Assembly (NCBI RefSeq): GCF_001418105.1 | Contig: NZ_LIQI01000017.1 | Coordinates: 1 to 64,000, forward strand | DNA: 64,000 nt | Direction of reading: 5' to 3' | Source: Lacinutrix himadriensis | Lineage (GTDB): Bacteria > Bacteroidota > Bacteroidia > Flavobacteriales > Flavobacteriaceae | Shown here: piece after piece, positions 10,043-18,428 of the stretch | How positions within the stretch are numbered: position 1 is the first letter of the stretch | Layout of the letters: each line of letters starts with the position of its first letter | Program-made: the position numbers and the translations under genes | Notes under the pieces: model-generated | Database searches by the model: none | Seen by the model: the letters and a program-made list of their open reading frames with translations, nothing else | Told to the model about the DNA's origin: nothing

Positions 10043-11268
10043 ATGAAAGATTTACTTAGTAAGTACGAAAATAAAGAACCTGAAATTGTATTTAATTGGA
10101 AAGATGCGGAAACAGATGCAGAGGGTTGGACAGTAATAAACTCACTTCGTGGTGGAGCAGCTGGTGGAGGAACCAGAATGCGTAAAGGATTGGATATGAA
10201 CGAAGTTTTATTTTAGCCAAAACAATGGAAGTTAAATTTACCGTTTCTGGACCAGCAATAGGTGGTGCAAAATCAGGGATTAATTTTGACCCAAGCGACC
10301 CAAGAAAAAAAGGCGTTTTAGAACGTTGGTATCGCGCAGTTTCCCCTTTACTTAAAAGTTATTATGGTACTGGTGGCGATTTAAACGTGGATGAAATTCA
10401 TGAAGTAATTCCAATTACCGAAGAAAGTGGTGTTTGGCATCCGCAAGAAGGTGTTTTTAATGGACACTTTAAACCAACGGAAGCAGATAAAATTAATAGA
10501 ATCGGACAATTACGTCAAGGTGTAATTAAAGTGATTGAAAATCCGAATTTTTCACCAAACGTATCTAGAAAATATACCATTGCAGATATGATTACAGGTT
10601 TTGGTGTTGCCGAAGCTGTAAAACAATATTACGCTATTTACGGAGGATCTGTAGTTGGTAAAAAAGCAATCGTTCAAGGTTTTGGTAATGTAGGTTCTGC
10701 AGCAGCATTCTACCTTTCTCAAATGGGAGCAAAAGTTGTTGGTATTATCGATCGCGAAGGTGGTTTAATAAAGGAAGACGGTTTTTCTTTTGAGGAAATA
10801 ACTGATTTATTTTTAAATAAAGATGGTAACACATTAGTTTCCGATAAACTTATTCCTTTTGAAGAAATTAACGAGAAAATCTGGTCGTTAGAAACACAAA
10901 TATTTGCACCTTGTGCAGCTTCTAGACTAATTACACAAGATCAAATTGATCAAATGATAAACACTGGATTAGAGGTTATTTCTTGTGGTGCAAATGTACC
11001 ATTTGCAGATAAAGAAATCTTTTTTGGTTCTATTATGGAACATACCGATAATCGCGTAAGTCTTATTCCAGATTTTATATCGAACTGTGGTATGGCAAGA
11101 GTTTTTGCTTACTTTATGGAACGTAAAGTACAAATGACAGATGAAGCTATATTTAACGATACTTCAGAAATCATCAAAAAAGCAATTCAAAACGTACACA
11201 GCAAAAACCAATCAAAAACAGGAATTAGTGCAACTGCTTTCGAAATTGCATTAAGCCAACTTATATAA
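10043..11268 (+). CDS. Glu/Leu/Phe/Val dehydrogenase, interrupted by a -1 frameshift
   Basis: An NAD(P)-dependent amino-acid dehydrogenase. The first 57 codons (10043-10216) encode MKDLLSKYENKEP...GWTVINSLRGGAAGGGTRMRKGL and stop early. The next frame resumes at once with AKTMEVKFTVSGPAIGGAKSGI. Restoring one T in the run at 10211-10214 gives NEVLFLAKTMEVK and a 408-residue protein. The catalytic region GGAKSGI, the Rossmann motif VQGFGNVGSAAA and the GVxEAV-like segment are present. The family includes glutamate, leucine, phenylalanine and valine dehydrogenases; I cannot fix the substrate. It lies 9 nt before nhaD. Confidence 0.85.
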
Positions 11269-11277
11269 CACAATTTT

Positions 11278-12672
11278 ATGGAAACAGTAATTATTTTAGT
11301 ATTTGTATTAGGCTATTTAGCCATTACATTAGAACATAGCATTAAAATAGATAAGCTTATTCCTGCATTAGTCATGATGGCTATTTGTTGGGCTTTAATT
11401 TCTTTAGGTATAGATAATTTTCCGCAGTGGTTTGATTCTGCCAAACACCATTTAATGGATAATTTTGGTTTGCTTGGTCATGAAGAAAAAATGCACATGA
11501 TGGAAGAGACTCTGCTACACCATTTAGGTAAAACAGCAGAAATATTAGTATTCTTATTAGGAGCAATGACTATTGTTGAAATCATTGATTATTTTGATGG
11601 TTTTGCAACGATTAAAGGCTTTATTAAAACAAAAAAGAAATCTAAAATCTTATGGATTTTCGCGTTTTTAGCGTTTATACTTTCAGCAATCATAGATAAC
11701 TTAACAGCAACTATTGTTTTAATATCTATACTTCAAAAAATAGTGAAAGACAGAGATGTACGTATCTGGTATGCGGGTTTAATCATTATTGCAGCAAATG
11801 CAGGTGGAGCATGGTCTCCAATTGGAGATGTTACAACAACCATGCTTTGGATTGGTAAAAAAGTAACCACAGGACATTTAATAGGTTATCTATTTATACC
11901 ATCGTTATTATGTATGTTAGTTCCTACTTTTATAGCTTCGTTTTTACCAGCTTTTAAAGGAGATTTAGAAAAAGTGGAAGATGATAACGATAAACCAAAA
12001 AGTAAGTACAGTGCAACCATGTTGTATCTTGGTTTAGCAGGAATTGTATCTGTGCCAATTTTTAAAACAGTTACACATTTACCTCCGTATGTTGGTATGA
12101 TGTTGGCTTTAGGTATCGTTGCTATTTTTGCCGAAATCTATAGTAATTCTAAATTTAGTATTTCTAGTCATGATTCTGACGAAAGCGATGCGCATGCACA
12201 CCATAGTCCTGTACATCATTCGCTTTCTAAAATTGAGATGCCAAGTATTTTATTCTTCTTAGGGATTTTAATGGCAGTTGCAGCTTTAGAATCTTTAGGA
12301 ATTCTATTCGGATTTGCAACAACATTACAAGATACTATGCCAATGTTAGGTACAGAGTTACATCATGGTGGTGTTTCCGATTTAGTAGTATTATTATTAG
12401 GAGTAGGATCTGCAGTAATAGACAATGTTCCTTTAGTAGCAGCAAGTTTAGGTATGTTCTCTGAGCCTATGGATAACGAACTTTGGCACTTTATTGCATA
12501 TTCTGCAGGAACAGGTGGAAGTATGTTAATTATCGGTTCTGCAGCAGGAGTAGTTGCAATGGGAATGGAAAAAATAGATTTCTTTTGGTATGTAAAAAAA
12601 ATATCTTGGTTGGCATTAATCGGTTTCCTTGTAGGATCTGCCGCATTTATGGTCACAAGAACTTTGTTTTAA
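11278..12672 (+). CDS. nhaD: Na+/H+ antiporter NhaD
   Basis: A 464-residue inner-membrane protein with about 12 hydrophobic segments. It exchanges Na+ (or Li+) for H+ and is typical of marine and halotolerant bacteria. NhaD-type ion-path motifs are visible: SAIIDNLTATIVLISIL (about residues 140-156), ANAGGAWSPIGDVTT and GVGSAVIDNVPLVAA in the second half. A His/Asp-rich loop (about 300-318) precedes the second half. The start codon lies 9 nt after the amino-acid dehydrogenase stop, so the two may be co-transcribed. A hairpin follows at 12685. Confidence 0.93.
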   Translation: METVIILVFVLGYLAITLEHSIKIDKLIPALVMMAICWALISLGIDNFPQWFDSAKHHLMDNFGLLGHEEKMHMMEETLLHHLGKTAEILVFLLGAMTIVEIIDYFDGFATIKGFIKTKKKSKILWIFAFLAFILSAIIDNLTATIVLISILQKIVKDRDVRIWYAGLIIIAANAGGAWSPIGDVTTTMLWIGKKVTTGHLIGYLFIPSLLCMLVPTFIASFLPAFKGDLEKVEDDNDKPKSKYSATMLYLGLAGIVSVPIFKTVTHLPPYVGMMLALGIVAIFAEIYSNSKFSISSHDSDESDAHAHHSPVHHSLSKIEMPSILFFLGILMAVAALESLGILFGFATTLQDTMPMLGTELHHGGVSDLVVLLLGVGSAVIDNVPLVAASLGMFSEPMDNELWHFIAYSAGTGGSMLIIGSAAGVVAMGMEKIDFFWYVKKISWLALIGFLVGSAAFMVTRTLF

Positions 12673-12684
12673 TCAAAAAATAAT

Positions 12685-12705
12685 TCCTCGAGTTTTTTTC
12701 GAGGA
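12685..12705 (+). terminator. hairpin after nhaD
   Basis: A 7-bp inverted repeat TCCTCGA/TCGAGGA with T-rich loop, 12 nt after the nhaD stop codon. Little T-tract follows, so termination is plausible but not certain. Confidence 0.5.
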
Positions 12706-12718
12706 TTCTATTAAAATT

Positions 12719-12745
12719 GTCAATCTCGCGAAAGCGGGAATCTAT
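12719..12745 (+). repeat. short palindromic repeat (CATTCC...GGAATCT family)
   Basis: CAATCTCGCGAAAGCGGGAATCT is an imperfect member of the palindrome family that recurs at 38837, 39180, 41052, 41101, 43254, 44053, 49742 and 55048. A second AT-rich hairpin (ATAATAAAGATT/AATCTTTATTAT) follows at about 12744-12777. Confidence 0.6.
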
Positions 12746-12824
12746 AATAAAGATTCTTTTAAAAATCTTTATTATACTTTAGTAAAAAAACCAACGTTAA
12801 TACATTAGTCAAAACAATTTTTTT

Positions 12825-13526
12825 ATGTTAAATACAATATTACAAGATGCACAAGAAGGTGCAGAATTATTAGTGGATGGAGAATCTGCTAAAAAAACAC
12901 TTTCCATAATAGAACTTATATCAAGTGGTGGTACAGCAGGAATGATAATTATGGCCCTACTATTTGTACTACTTATAGTTGCTATCTATATTTATTTTGA
13001 AAGACTATTTGCTATCAAAGCAGCATCACAAGTAGATGCCAATTTTATGAATCAAATTAAAGACCATGTCTCTAACGGAAAAGTAGATGCAGCACAAATG
13101 CTATGTGTACAACAAAATTCACCAGTTTCTAGATTAATAGGAAAAGGAATAAGTAGAATTGGTAAACCGTTAGAAGATATAAATACCGCTATTGAGAACG
13201 CAGGAAGATTAGAGATTTACGGATTAGAAAAAAACGTAAGTGTACTAGCAACTATTTCTGGAGCAGCACCAATGATTGGTTTTCTTGGTACCGTAATAGG
13301 GATGATTCTTTCTATTTTCGAAATAGCAAACTCCGGAGGTTCTATAGATATTAAAACATTAGCCGATGGTTTATATACCGCAATGACAACTACTGTTGGA
13401 GGATTAATTGTTGGTATTATCGCTTATGTTTCATACAACCATTTAGTTGTGAAAACAGATAAGGTGGTGTACCAAATGGAAGCTAATTCTTTAGAGTTTT
13501 TAGATCACTTAAACGAGCCAGTTTAA
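12825..13526 (+). CDS. exbB: MotA/TolQ/ExbB proton channel family protein
   Basis: A 233-residue inner-membrane protein with three transmembrane segments (about residues 37-60, 140-165 and 185-205). The family forms pentamers that use the proton motive force to drive TonB or TolA. The conserved GTVIGMI and TTTVGGLIVGIIAY segments of the last two helices are present. ExbD and two TonB-like proteins follow in the same direction, which supports an ExbB rather than MotA role. The first 30 residues form a soluble extension. Confidence 0.9.
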   Translation: MLNTILQDAQEGAELLVDGESAKKTLSIIELISSGGTAGMIIMALLFVLLIVAIYIYFERLFAIKAASQVDANFMNQIKDHVSNGKVDAAQMLCVQQNSPVSRLIGKGISRIGKPLEDINTAIENAGRLEIYGLEKNVSVLATISGAAPMIGFLGTVIGMILSIFEIANSGGSIDIKTLADGLYTAMTTTVGGLIVGIIAYVSYNHLVVKTDKVVYQMEANSLEFLDHLNEPV

Positions 13527-13614
13527 AATATTATAAAGGTTTATTGGAATAGAAATTTCTATAAGTCGATAAATAAATAAGTATTAAATTTTTTAATCCT
13601 TTCAATAAATACGT

Positions 13615-14007
13615 ATGAATTTAAGAGGAAGAAATAAAGTAACACCAGAATTTAACATGTCTTCTATGACAGACATCGTATTTCTGCTGCTTATATTTTT
13701 TATGATTGCATCTACACTTGTTTCGGCAGAAGCTATAGATTTATTATTACCAAAATCTTCAAGCAAAACAACGCAAACAAAAAATGTATCTGTAAGCGTA
13801 GATAAAGATGTAAACTATTATGTAGATATGAAAAAAGTATCTAAAGATAATTTAGAAGCAGAAGTTTTAGCAAAAGTAGGGGATACCGATTCGCCATCTA
13901 TTACCATTCGTTCCGACCAAGATGTTGAAATGAAAAATGTGGTATTTATAATGGATATTGCTAACAGAAATAAAATAAAATCCACTTTAGCAGTAAAGTC
14001 ACAGTAA
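13615..14007 (+). CDS. exbD: biopolymer transport protein ExbD
   Basis: A 130-residue protein with a single N-terminal membrane helix (about residues 20-42) and a periplasmic domain. The family Asp in the helix is in the SMTDIVFLLLIFFMI segment (Asp20 region). It pairs with the upstream ExbB to convert proton flow into force on TonB. It starts 88 nt after exbB. Confidence 0.92.
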   Translation: MNLRGRNKVTPEFNMSSMTDIVFLLLIFFMIASTLVSAEAIDLLLPKSSSKTTQTKNVSVSVDKDVNYYVDMKKVSKDNLEAEVLAKVGDTDSPSITIRSDQDVEMKNVVFIMDIANRNKIKSTLAVKSQ

Positions 14008-14015
14008 TAACAAAA

Positions 14016-14044
14016 ACACCTTTTCTATTTTTTAGGAAAGGTGT
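14016..14044 (+). terminator. hairpin between exbD and the first TonB-like gene
   Basis: A 10-bp stem (ACACCTTTTC with GGAAAGGTGT) directly follows exbD, with a T-rich stretch 10 nt later. It may reduce read-through into the TonB-like gene or end the exbBD transcript. Confidence 0.55.
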
Positions 14045-14137
14045 CTTTAGCTTTTTTAGCTGAAGAAACAAAAGTCAAATAACACTTCTTTAAGGAAGAA
14101 GTTAAGTTTTGAATACACATTCAATACCAAAAGCATA

Positions 14138-15403
14138 ATGAAATATTTCACAACCAAACATGAGAAGAATTCTGCAAAAATAACAACATTAATAATGTTG
14201 ATTTTTGTTTTGTTGCTTTTTGTTGTTGGTCAAGAATATCAAGAAGAACCAGAAGAGTTTGGCGTAGCAATAAACTTTGGTAATGCAGCACCTGCAGGAG
14301 GAAATGTGCAGCCTAATAAACCAATAGTAGAAGAAAAATCTCCTGAGGAACCTACAGAGAATGAAATTGATGAAGAAGCAATAGAAGCGGCAAAAGCCGA
14401 AGAAGCGGCGGAAGCAGCAAAAGCAGAAGAGGAAGCTATAGCAGAAGAAGAAGCCAAAGCAGAGGAAGAAAGAGTTAATGAAGAGTTGCTCAAAGAAGAG
14501 CAATTAAAAGAAGAAAAAGCAGCGGAAGAAAAAGCGCTTAAAGAAAAAGAAGATGCTAAAAAAGAAGCTGCAGAAGCTGAAAAAATATTAAAAGAAGAAG
14601 CGGAAGAAGCAGCGCGACTAAAAACAGAAAAAGAAGCAAAGCAAAAAGCAATAGCCGATGCTAAAACTAAAGCGGAAAAATTAGCAAAAGAGGCTAAAGA
14701 CGCAAAGGAAGCTAAAGATGCAAAGGAGGCTAAAGAAGCCAAAGATGCAAAAGATAAAGCAGCAGCAGCAGCTAAAGCAAAAGCAGCAGCCGCAGAAAAG
14801 TTAAAAAAAGAAAACGAAGCGAAAGCCAAAGCGGAAGGAGAAGCAAAGGCAAAAGCAGCAGCAGACGCGAAAGCAGCAGCGGCGAAAGCAAAAGCAGCTT
14901 CAGATGCAAAAGCAGCAGCAGCAAAGGCTAAGGCAGATGCCGCAGCAAAAGCAAGTGCAGCAGCCAAAGCGGCAGCAGATGCAAAAGCGGCTGGTGAAGC
15001 AAAAGCAGCAGCAGATGCAGCAGCTAAAGCCAAAGCAAATGCTGGAGGTGGTGAAACATCCTTTGCATTGATTGAAAATGTACCAATCTATCCGGGTTGT
15101 GAAGGCGGAACTAATGCAACTAGAAAACAATGCATGAGTGATAAAATAAAAGAGTTTATCATGAATAATTTTGATACGGACTTAGCTTCAGATTTAGTAG
15201 GAGTACAAAAAATCAATATCTCATTTAAAATTAATACTTCCGGTAATGTAGTAAGTATTGGTGCAAGAGCTGCAGATCCTAAATTAGAGGCAGAAGCAAA
15301 ACGTGTAACTCGATTACTTCCTAAAATGAAACCAGGAATGCAACAGGGGAGTCCTGTAACAGTTTCCTATGGATTACCAATTAGAATTAAAATGAGCGAA
15401 TAG
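14138..15403 (+). CDS. TonB-like energy transducer with long Lys/Glu/Ala-rich linker
   Basis: A 421-residue protein. One membrane helix lies near residues 15-33, then an EEPEEFGVAINFG segment. Residues about 75-300 are a low-complexity K/E/A helix-forming region made of EEAK, KAAAAAKAK and DAKAAA units, long enough to span the periplasm. The C-terminal 115 residues are a small folded domain (PIYPGCEGG...SFKINTSGNVVSIGARAADP...LPKMKPGMQQG) typical of Bacteroidota TonB-like proteins. It should connect ExbBD to outer-membrane transporters. The N-terminus closely matches the next gene, showing paralogy. Confidence 0.85.
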   Translation: MKYFTTKHEKNSAKITTLIMLIFVLLLFVVGQEYQEEPEEFGVAINFGNAAPAGGNVQPNKPIVEEKSPEEPTENEIDEEAIEAAKAEEAAEAAKAEEEAIAEEEAKAEEERVNEELLKEEQLKEEKAAEEKALKEKEDAKKEAAEAEKILKEEAEEAARLKTEKEAKQKAIADAKTKAEKLAKEAKDAKEAKDAKEAKEAKDAKDKAAAAAKAKAAAAEKLKKENEAKAKAEGEAKAKAAADAKAAAAKAKAASDAKAAAAKAKADAAAKASAAAKAAADAKAAGEAKAAADAAAKAKANAGGGETSFALIENVPIYPGCEGGTNATRKQCMSDKIKEFIMNNFDTDLASDLVGVQKINISFKINTSGNVVSIGARAADPKLEAEAKRVTRLLPKMKPGMQQGSPVTVSYGLPIRIKMSE

Positions 15404-15439
15404 TTTTTATACTAATCGCTTTGCAAGCAGGATATCTAC

Positions 15440-16288
15440 ATGAAATACTTTAATACCAAACACGAAAAAGATTCGGCAAAAATAACAACGCTTGTTGCGT
15501 TAATCGTGTTATTGCTCATTTTTGTGGTAGGTCCAAAATATATGGATCCTCCAGAAGAGTATGGTGTTGCTGTAAATTTTGGTACTACAGATTTTGGAAG
15601 TGGTAATGTACAACCTACAAAACCAATAAAATCGGAAGATGTAAATATAGATCGACCAGCAGAAGTAGTGCCAACCGAAGCAGAACCTACAAAAGCTACG
15701 GAAGCTACAGAAGAAGTCTTAACCCAAGAAACCGAAGAAGCTGTTGCCATACAAAAACAAAAAGACGCAGTAAAAAAAGCGAAAGCTATTGCAGATGCTA
15801 AAGCGAAAGCCGAAGCAGATAGAATTGCAAAAGAGAAAAAAGAACAAGAAGAGAAAAAGAAAAAGTTAGATGCTCTAATTGGTGGCGTTAGTAACTCTGA
15901 AGGAAGTGAAACAGGTGGTGAAGGTGATGATGACAAAGCAGGAGACAAAGGACAATTAAATGGCGATCCGTATGCGCCAAGCTATTTTGGAAATACAGGA
16001 TCTGGAAATGGAGGCGTAGGTTATGGTTTAAACGGAAGAGGGAAACCTTCAAAAGACGTTTTTAAACAAGACTGTAATGAGTCTGGAATGGTCATTGTGA
16101 AAATAGTAGTAAACAGAAGTGGCAATGTAGTGGAAGCAGAAGCAGGAGTAAAAGGAACCACCAATACAGCAGATTGTTTATTAGAACCAGCTAAAAGAAT
16201 CGCTTTATCTCATAAATGGCGAGCAGACAATAAAGCACCGGCAAAACAAGTAGGTTTTGTAAAAGTTAACTTCAATTTAGGGCAATAA
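15440..16288 (+). CDS. second TonB-like energy transducer
   Basis: A 282-residue protein that starts almost like its upstream neighbour (MKYFNTKHEKDSAKITTL, membrane helix at about 15-33, then PPEEYGVAVNFG). A shorter charged linker (about residues 70-145) is followed by a glycine-rich stretch GNTGSGNGGVGYGLNGRGKP and a C-terminal TonB-like domain with GMVIVKIVVNRSGNVVEAEAG and a Cys pair. Two divergent transducers behind one ExbBD pair suggest different outer-membrane clients. It starts 36 nt after the first and ends 1 nt before folC. Confidence 0.85.
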   Translation: MKYFNTKHEKDSAKITTLVALIVLLLIFVVGPKYMDPPEEYGVAVNFGTTDFGSGNVQPTKPIKSEDVNIDRPAEVVPTEAEPTKATEATEEVLTQETEEAVAIQKQKDAVKKAKAIADAKAKAEADRIAKEKKEQEEKKKKLDALIGGVSNSEGSETGGEGDDDKAGDKGQLNGDPYAPSYFGNTGSGNGGVGYGLNGRGKPSKDVFKQDCNESGMVIVKIVVNRSGNVVEAEAGVKGTTNTADCLLEPAKRIALSHKWRADNKAPAKQVGFVKVNFNLGQ

Positions 16289-16289
16289 A

Positions 16290-17507
16290 ATGACATATCA
16301 AGATACTGTAAATTGGATGTTTTGCCAACTACCAATGTATCAACAACAAGGTAAAGCAGCGTATAAAGTAGACTTAAATAACACGCTAATCCTTGCAAAA
16401 CATTTAAAAAATCCGGAAACTCAATTTAAAACCATTCATGTTGCTGGAACCAATGGGAAAGGTTCTACAAGTCACATGTTAGCCTCTATATTACAAGAAG
16501 CTGGTTATACGGTTGGATTATACACTTCGCCGCATTTAAAAGATTTTAGAGAGCGTATTAAGATTAATGGTAAAGAAGTTAGCAAACAGTTTGTCATTGG
16601 TTTTATTAAACGAAATAAAACATTTTTTGAAAAGCATTCCCTTTCCTTTTTTGAAATGACCGTTGGAATGGCTTTCGATTATTTTGCAAAACAAAAAGTA
16701 GATATCGCCATTATAGAAGTTGGTTTAGGCGGACGATTAGATTCTACCAATATTATTACTCCAGAAGTTTCTGTCATTACAAACATAGGATTAGATCATA
16801 CACAGTTTTTAGGAAATACCTTGCCCGCTATTGCGGAAGAAAAAGGAGGAATCATTAAAAAGAATATTCCTGTAGTTATTGGTGAAACACAAGGCGAAAC
16901 CAAATCCGTTTTTAATCGTATTGCAGCGGAAGCTTCTTCCAAAATAGATTATGCAGATCAATTAATTACTACATCTTATACAAGTGACTTAAAAGGAAGT
17001 TATCAAGAAAAAAATATAAAAACCGTTTTGCAGACCATTAGCGTTTTACAAAAACAAAATTGGAAGATTTCGCAAAGTAACATAGAGAAAGGCTTACAGC
17101 AAGTAGTAAAAAACACAGGTTTAAAAGGAAGATGGCAAATCCTAAATGAAAACCCAAAGGTTATTTGTGATACTGCACATAATAAAGAAGGGCTTGCTTA
17201 TGTGATGAAACAATTGCAAGAAGAATCTTTTCAAGCGCTTCATATTGTTTTTGGAGTGGTAAATGATAAAGATTTAGACTCCATAATTGCTCTTTTACCT
17301 AAAAAAGCAACCTATTATTTTTGTAAACCAAATATTCCTCGTGGAAAAAATGCCGAAGAGTTGTTCACTTACTTTAGTAAAAAAAACTATGTCGGAAATG
17401 TTTATGATTCTGTAAATGAAGCATATAAACAAGCGCTAATTCAAGCTAAAAAGAACGATGTTATTTATGTTGGAGGAAGTACTTTTGTTGTTGCAGAAAT
17501 TATTTAA
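16290..17507 (+). CDS. folC: bifunctional dihydrofolate/folylpolyglutamate synthase
   Basis: A 405-residue Mur-ligase-family enzyme that joins glutamate to dihydropteroate and to folates. The ATP-binding loop GTNGKGS is at residues 53-59, the family helix/metal segment SPHLKDFRERI at about 80-90, the GLGGRLDSTN motif near 145-154 and DTAHNKEG near 290. ATG follows the upstream stop codon by one base, so it is translated from the exbBD-tonB transcript or an internal promoter. Confidence 0.95.
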   Translation: MTYQDTVNWMFCQLPMYQQQGKAAYKVDLNNTLILAKHLKNPETQFKTIHVAGTNGKGSTSHMLASILQEAGYTVGLYTSPHLKDFRERIKINGKEVSKQFVIGFIKRNKTFFEKHSLSFFEMTVGMAFDYFAKQKVDIAIIEVGLGGRLDSTNIITPEVSVITNIGLDHTQFLGNTLPAIAEEKGGIIKKNIPVVIGETQGETKSVFNRIAAEASSKIDYADQLITTSYTSDLKGSYQEKNIKTVLQTISVLQKQNWKISQSNIEKGLQQVVKNTGLKGRWQILNENPKVICDTAHNKEGLAYVMKQLQEESFQALHIVFGVVNDKDLDSIIALLPKKATYYFCKPNIPRGKNAEELFTYFSKKNYVGNVYDSVNEAYKQALIQAKKNDVIYVGGSTFVVAEII

Positions 17508-17524
17508 AAAAAACTTTAAAAAAG

Positions 17525-17556
17525 TTTTTGAGAATCCAAAAACTAATCTATATTTG
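17525..17556 (+). promoter_or_regulatory. promoter of first tRNA-Val gene
   Basis: TTTTTG (17525-17530) and TATATTTG (17549-17556) are separated by 18 nt, matching the Bacteroidota -33/-7 pattern. The same two boxes with identical spacing precede the second copy. A conserved leader GGTTACCGAAACC (able to fold) lies just before each tRNA. Confidence 0.75.
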
Positions 17557-17626
17557 CAATCCCAAACAATAGGGCTTTAGTCATAACGATTAAAGATAAG
17601 GTTACCGAAACCTTAAAAAATATTTC

Positions 17627-17701
17627 GGGCGACTAGCTCAGTTGGTTCAGAGCACTTGGTTTACACCCAAGGGGTCAGGGGTTCGAATCCCTTGTCGCCC
17701 A
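17627..17701 (+). tRNA. tRNA-Val (anticodon TAC)
   Basis: A complete cloverleaf: acceptor GGGCGAC/GTCGCCC, anticodon stem CTTGG/CCAAG with loop TTTACAC (TAC at 17662-17664) and a T-loop GGTTCGAATCC. The CCA end is not encoded. A second identical gene follows 470 nt downstream. Confidence 0.96.
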
Positions 17702-17711
17702 CAGAAATTAA

Positions 17712-17741
17712 AAATCCTGATACTTAGTATCGGGATTTTTT
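17712..17741 (+). terminator. terminator of first tRNA-Val gene
   Basis: A hairpin (AATCCTGATAC with GTATCGGGATT, containing a G-T pair) followed by TTTTTGTTTT, 10 nt after the tRNA. Confidence 0.85.
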
Positions 17742-18066
17742 GTTTTAAAAAAGATTGTATTTAGTGACTTCTTTTCTCAAATATCAAGAGAGAGTAGGGC
17801 AAAGTAATACTAACAATTTATTATAGGCATGCTTTCGTTTTAACGAACTTAAAATAAGTAATACTGTTAGAAGATATCTAAAACGCTTTATAAAGTTATG
17901 CCTTGACATTTATTTAATAATAAGCTGTTATGTTTAAGTTTTGTGAAACTATTTTCTAAATATTTGAAAGACTTGTGTTTACATATACTTTCCTTTGTAA
18001 AGAGATTTTTGCTTATTACGTAGTCATTCTTTTTTTTAAATAAAGTAGCAATGTTGTTGTAAAAAG

Positions 18067-18098
18067 TTTTTGAGAATCCAAAAACAGGTGTATATTTG
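18067..18098 (+). promoter_or_regulatory. promoter of second tRNA-Val gene
   Basis: TTTTTG (18067-18072), 18 nt spacer, TATATTTG (18091-18098). The surrounding AGTTTTTGAGAATCCAAAAAC is shared with the first copy, while the sequence between promoter and leader differs. Confidence 0.75.
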
Positions 18099-18171
18099 CA
18101 GTCCTGTTAAAAGGGACTCGAGACAAAAGTAGTTTAGAGTATAGGTTACCGAAACCTAATAAAAATATTTC

Positions 18172-18246
18172 GGGCGACTAGCTCAGTTGGTTCAGAGCAC
18201 TTGGTTTACACCCAAGGGGTCAGGGGTTCGAATCCCTTGTCGCCCA
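18172..18246 (+). tRNA. tRNA-Val (anticodon TAC), second copy
   Basis: Identical over 75 nt to the gene at 17627-17701, with the same leader and an independent terminator. Confidence 0.96.
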
Positions 18247-18254
18247 CTTAAAAA

Positions 18255-18285
18255 AAATCCTGATACATAAGTGTCAGGATTTTTT
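18255..18285 (+). terminator. terminator of second tRNA-Val gene
   Basis: A hairpin AATCCTGATAC with GTGTCAGGATT followed by a T-run. It is similar in sequence to the first copy's terminator. Confidence 0.85.
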
Positions 18286-18370
18286 GTTTTAAAAAGAACG
18301 AAGTTAGATGTTCTTTCTTATATCGTAAATACGTTTTGGATTTCAGATTTTAAGCGCTTGTTACTAATAA

Positions 18371-18403
18371 AAAAAGCTTCTCTTTTAAGAGAAGCTTTTT
18401 TTT
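18371..18403 (-). terminator. terminator of murF
   Basis: A long hairpin (AAAAGCTTCTCTT with AAGAGAAGCTTTT) with T-runs on both strands. It lies 25 nt after the murF stop and could serve both directions. Confidence 0.88.
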
Positions 18404-18428
18404 ATGCTTTTATAAATAGATAATACTA

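Larger units (their letters stand above)
17702..18171 (+). other. spacer between the two tRNA-Val genes
   Basis: The spacer holds the first tRNA terminator (17712-17741), about 320 nt of AT-rich sequence without a supportable ORF, and the duplicated promoter and leader of the second tRNA (18067-18171). Confidence 0.6.

Noticed and set aside
14189-15130. Long minus-strand ORFs rich in Ala, Ser, Phe and Cys
   Set aside because: They are antisense to the K/E/A-rich linker of the TonB-like gene. The composition follows from the repeat codons on the other strand.
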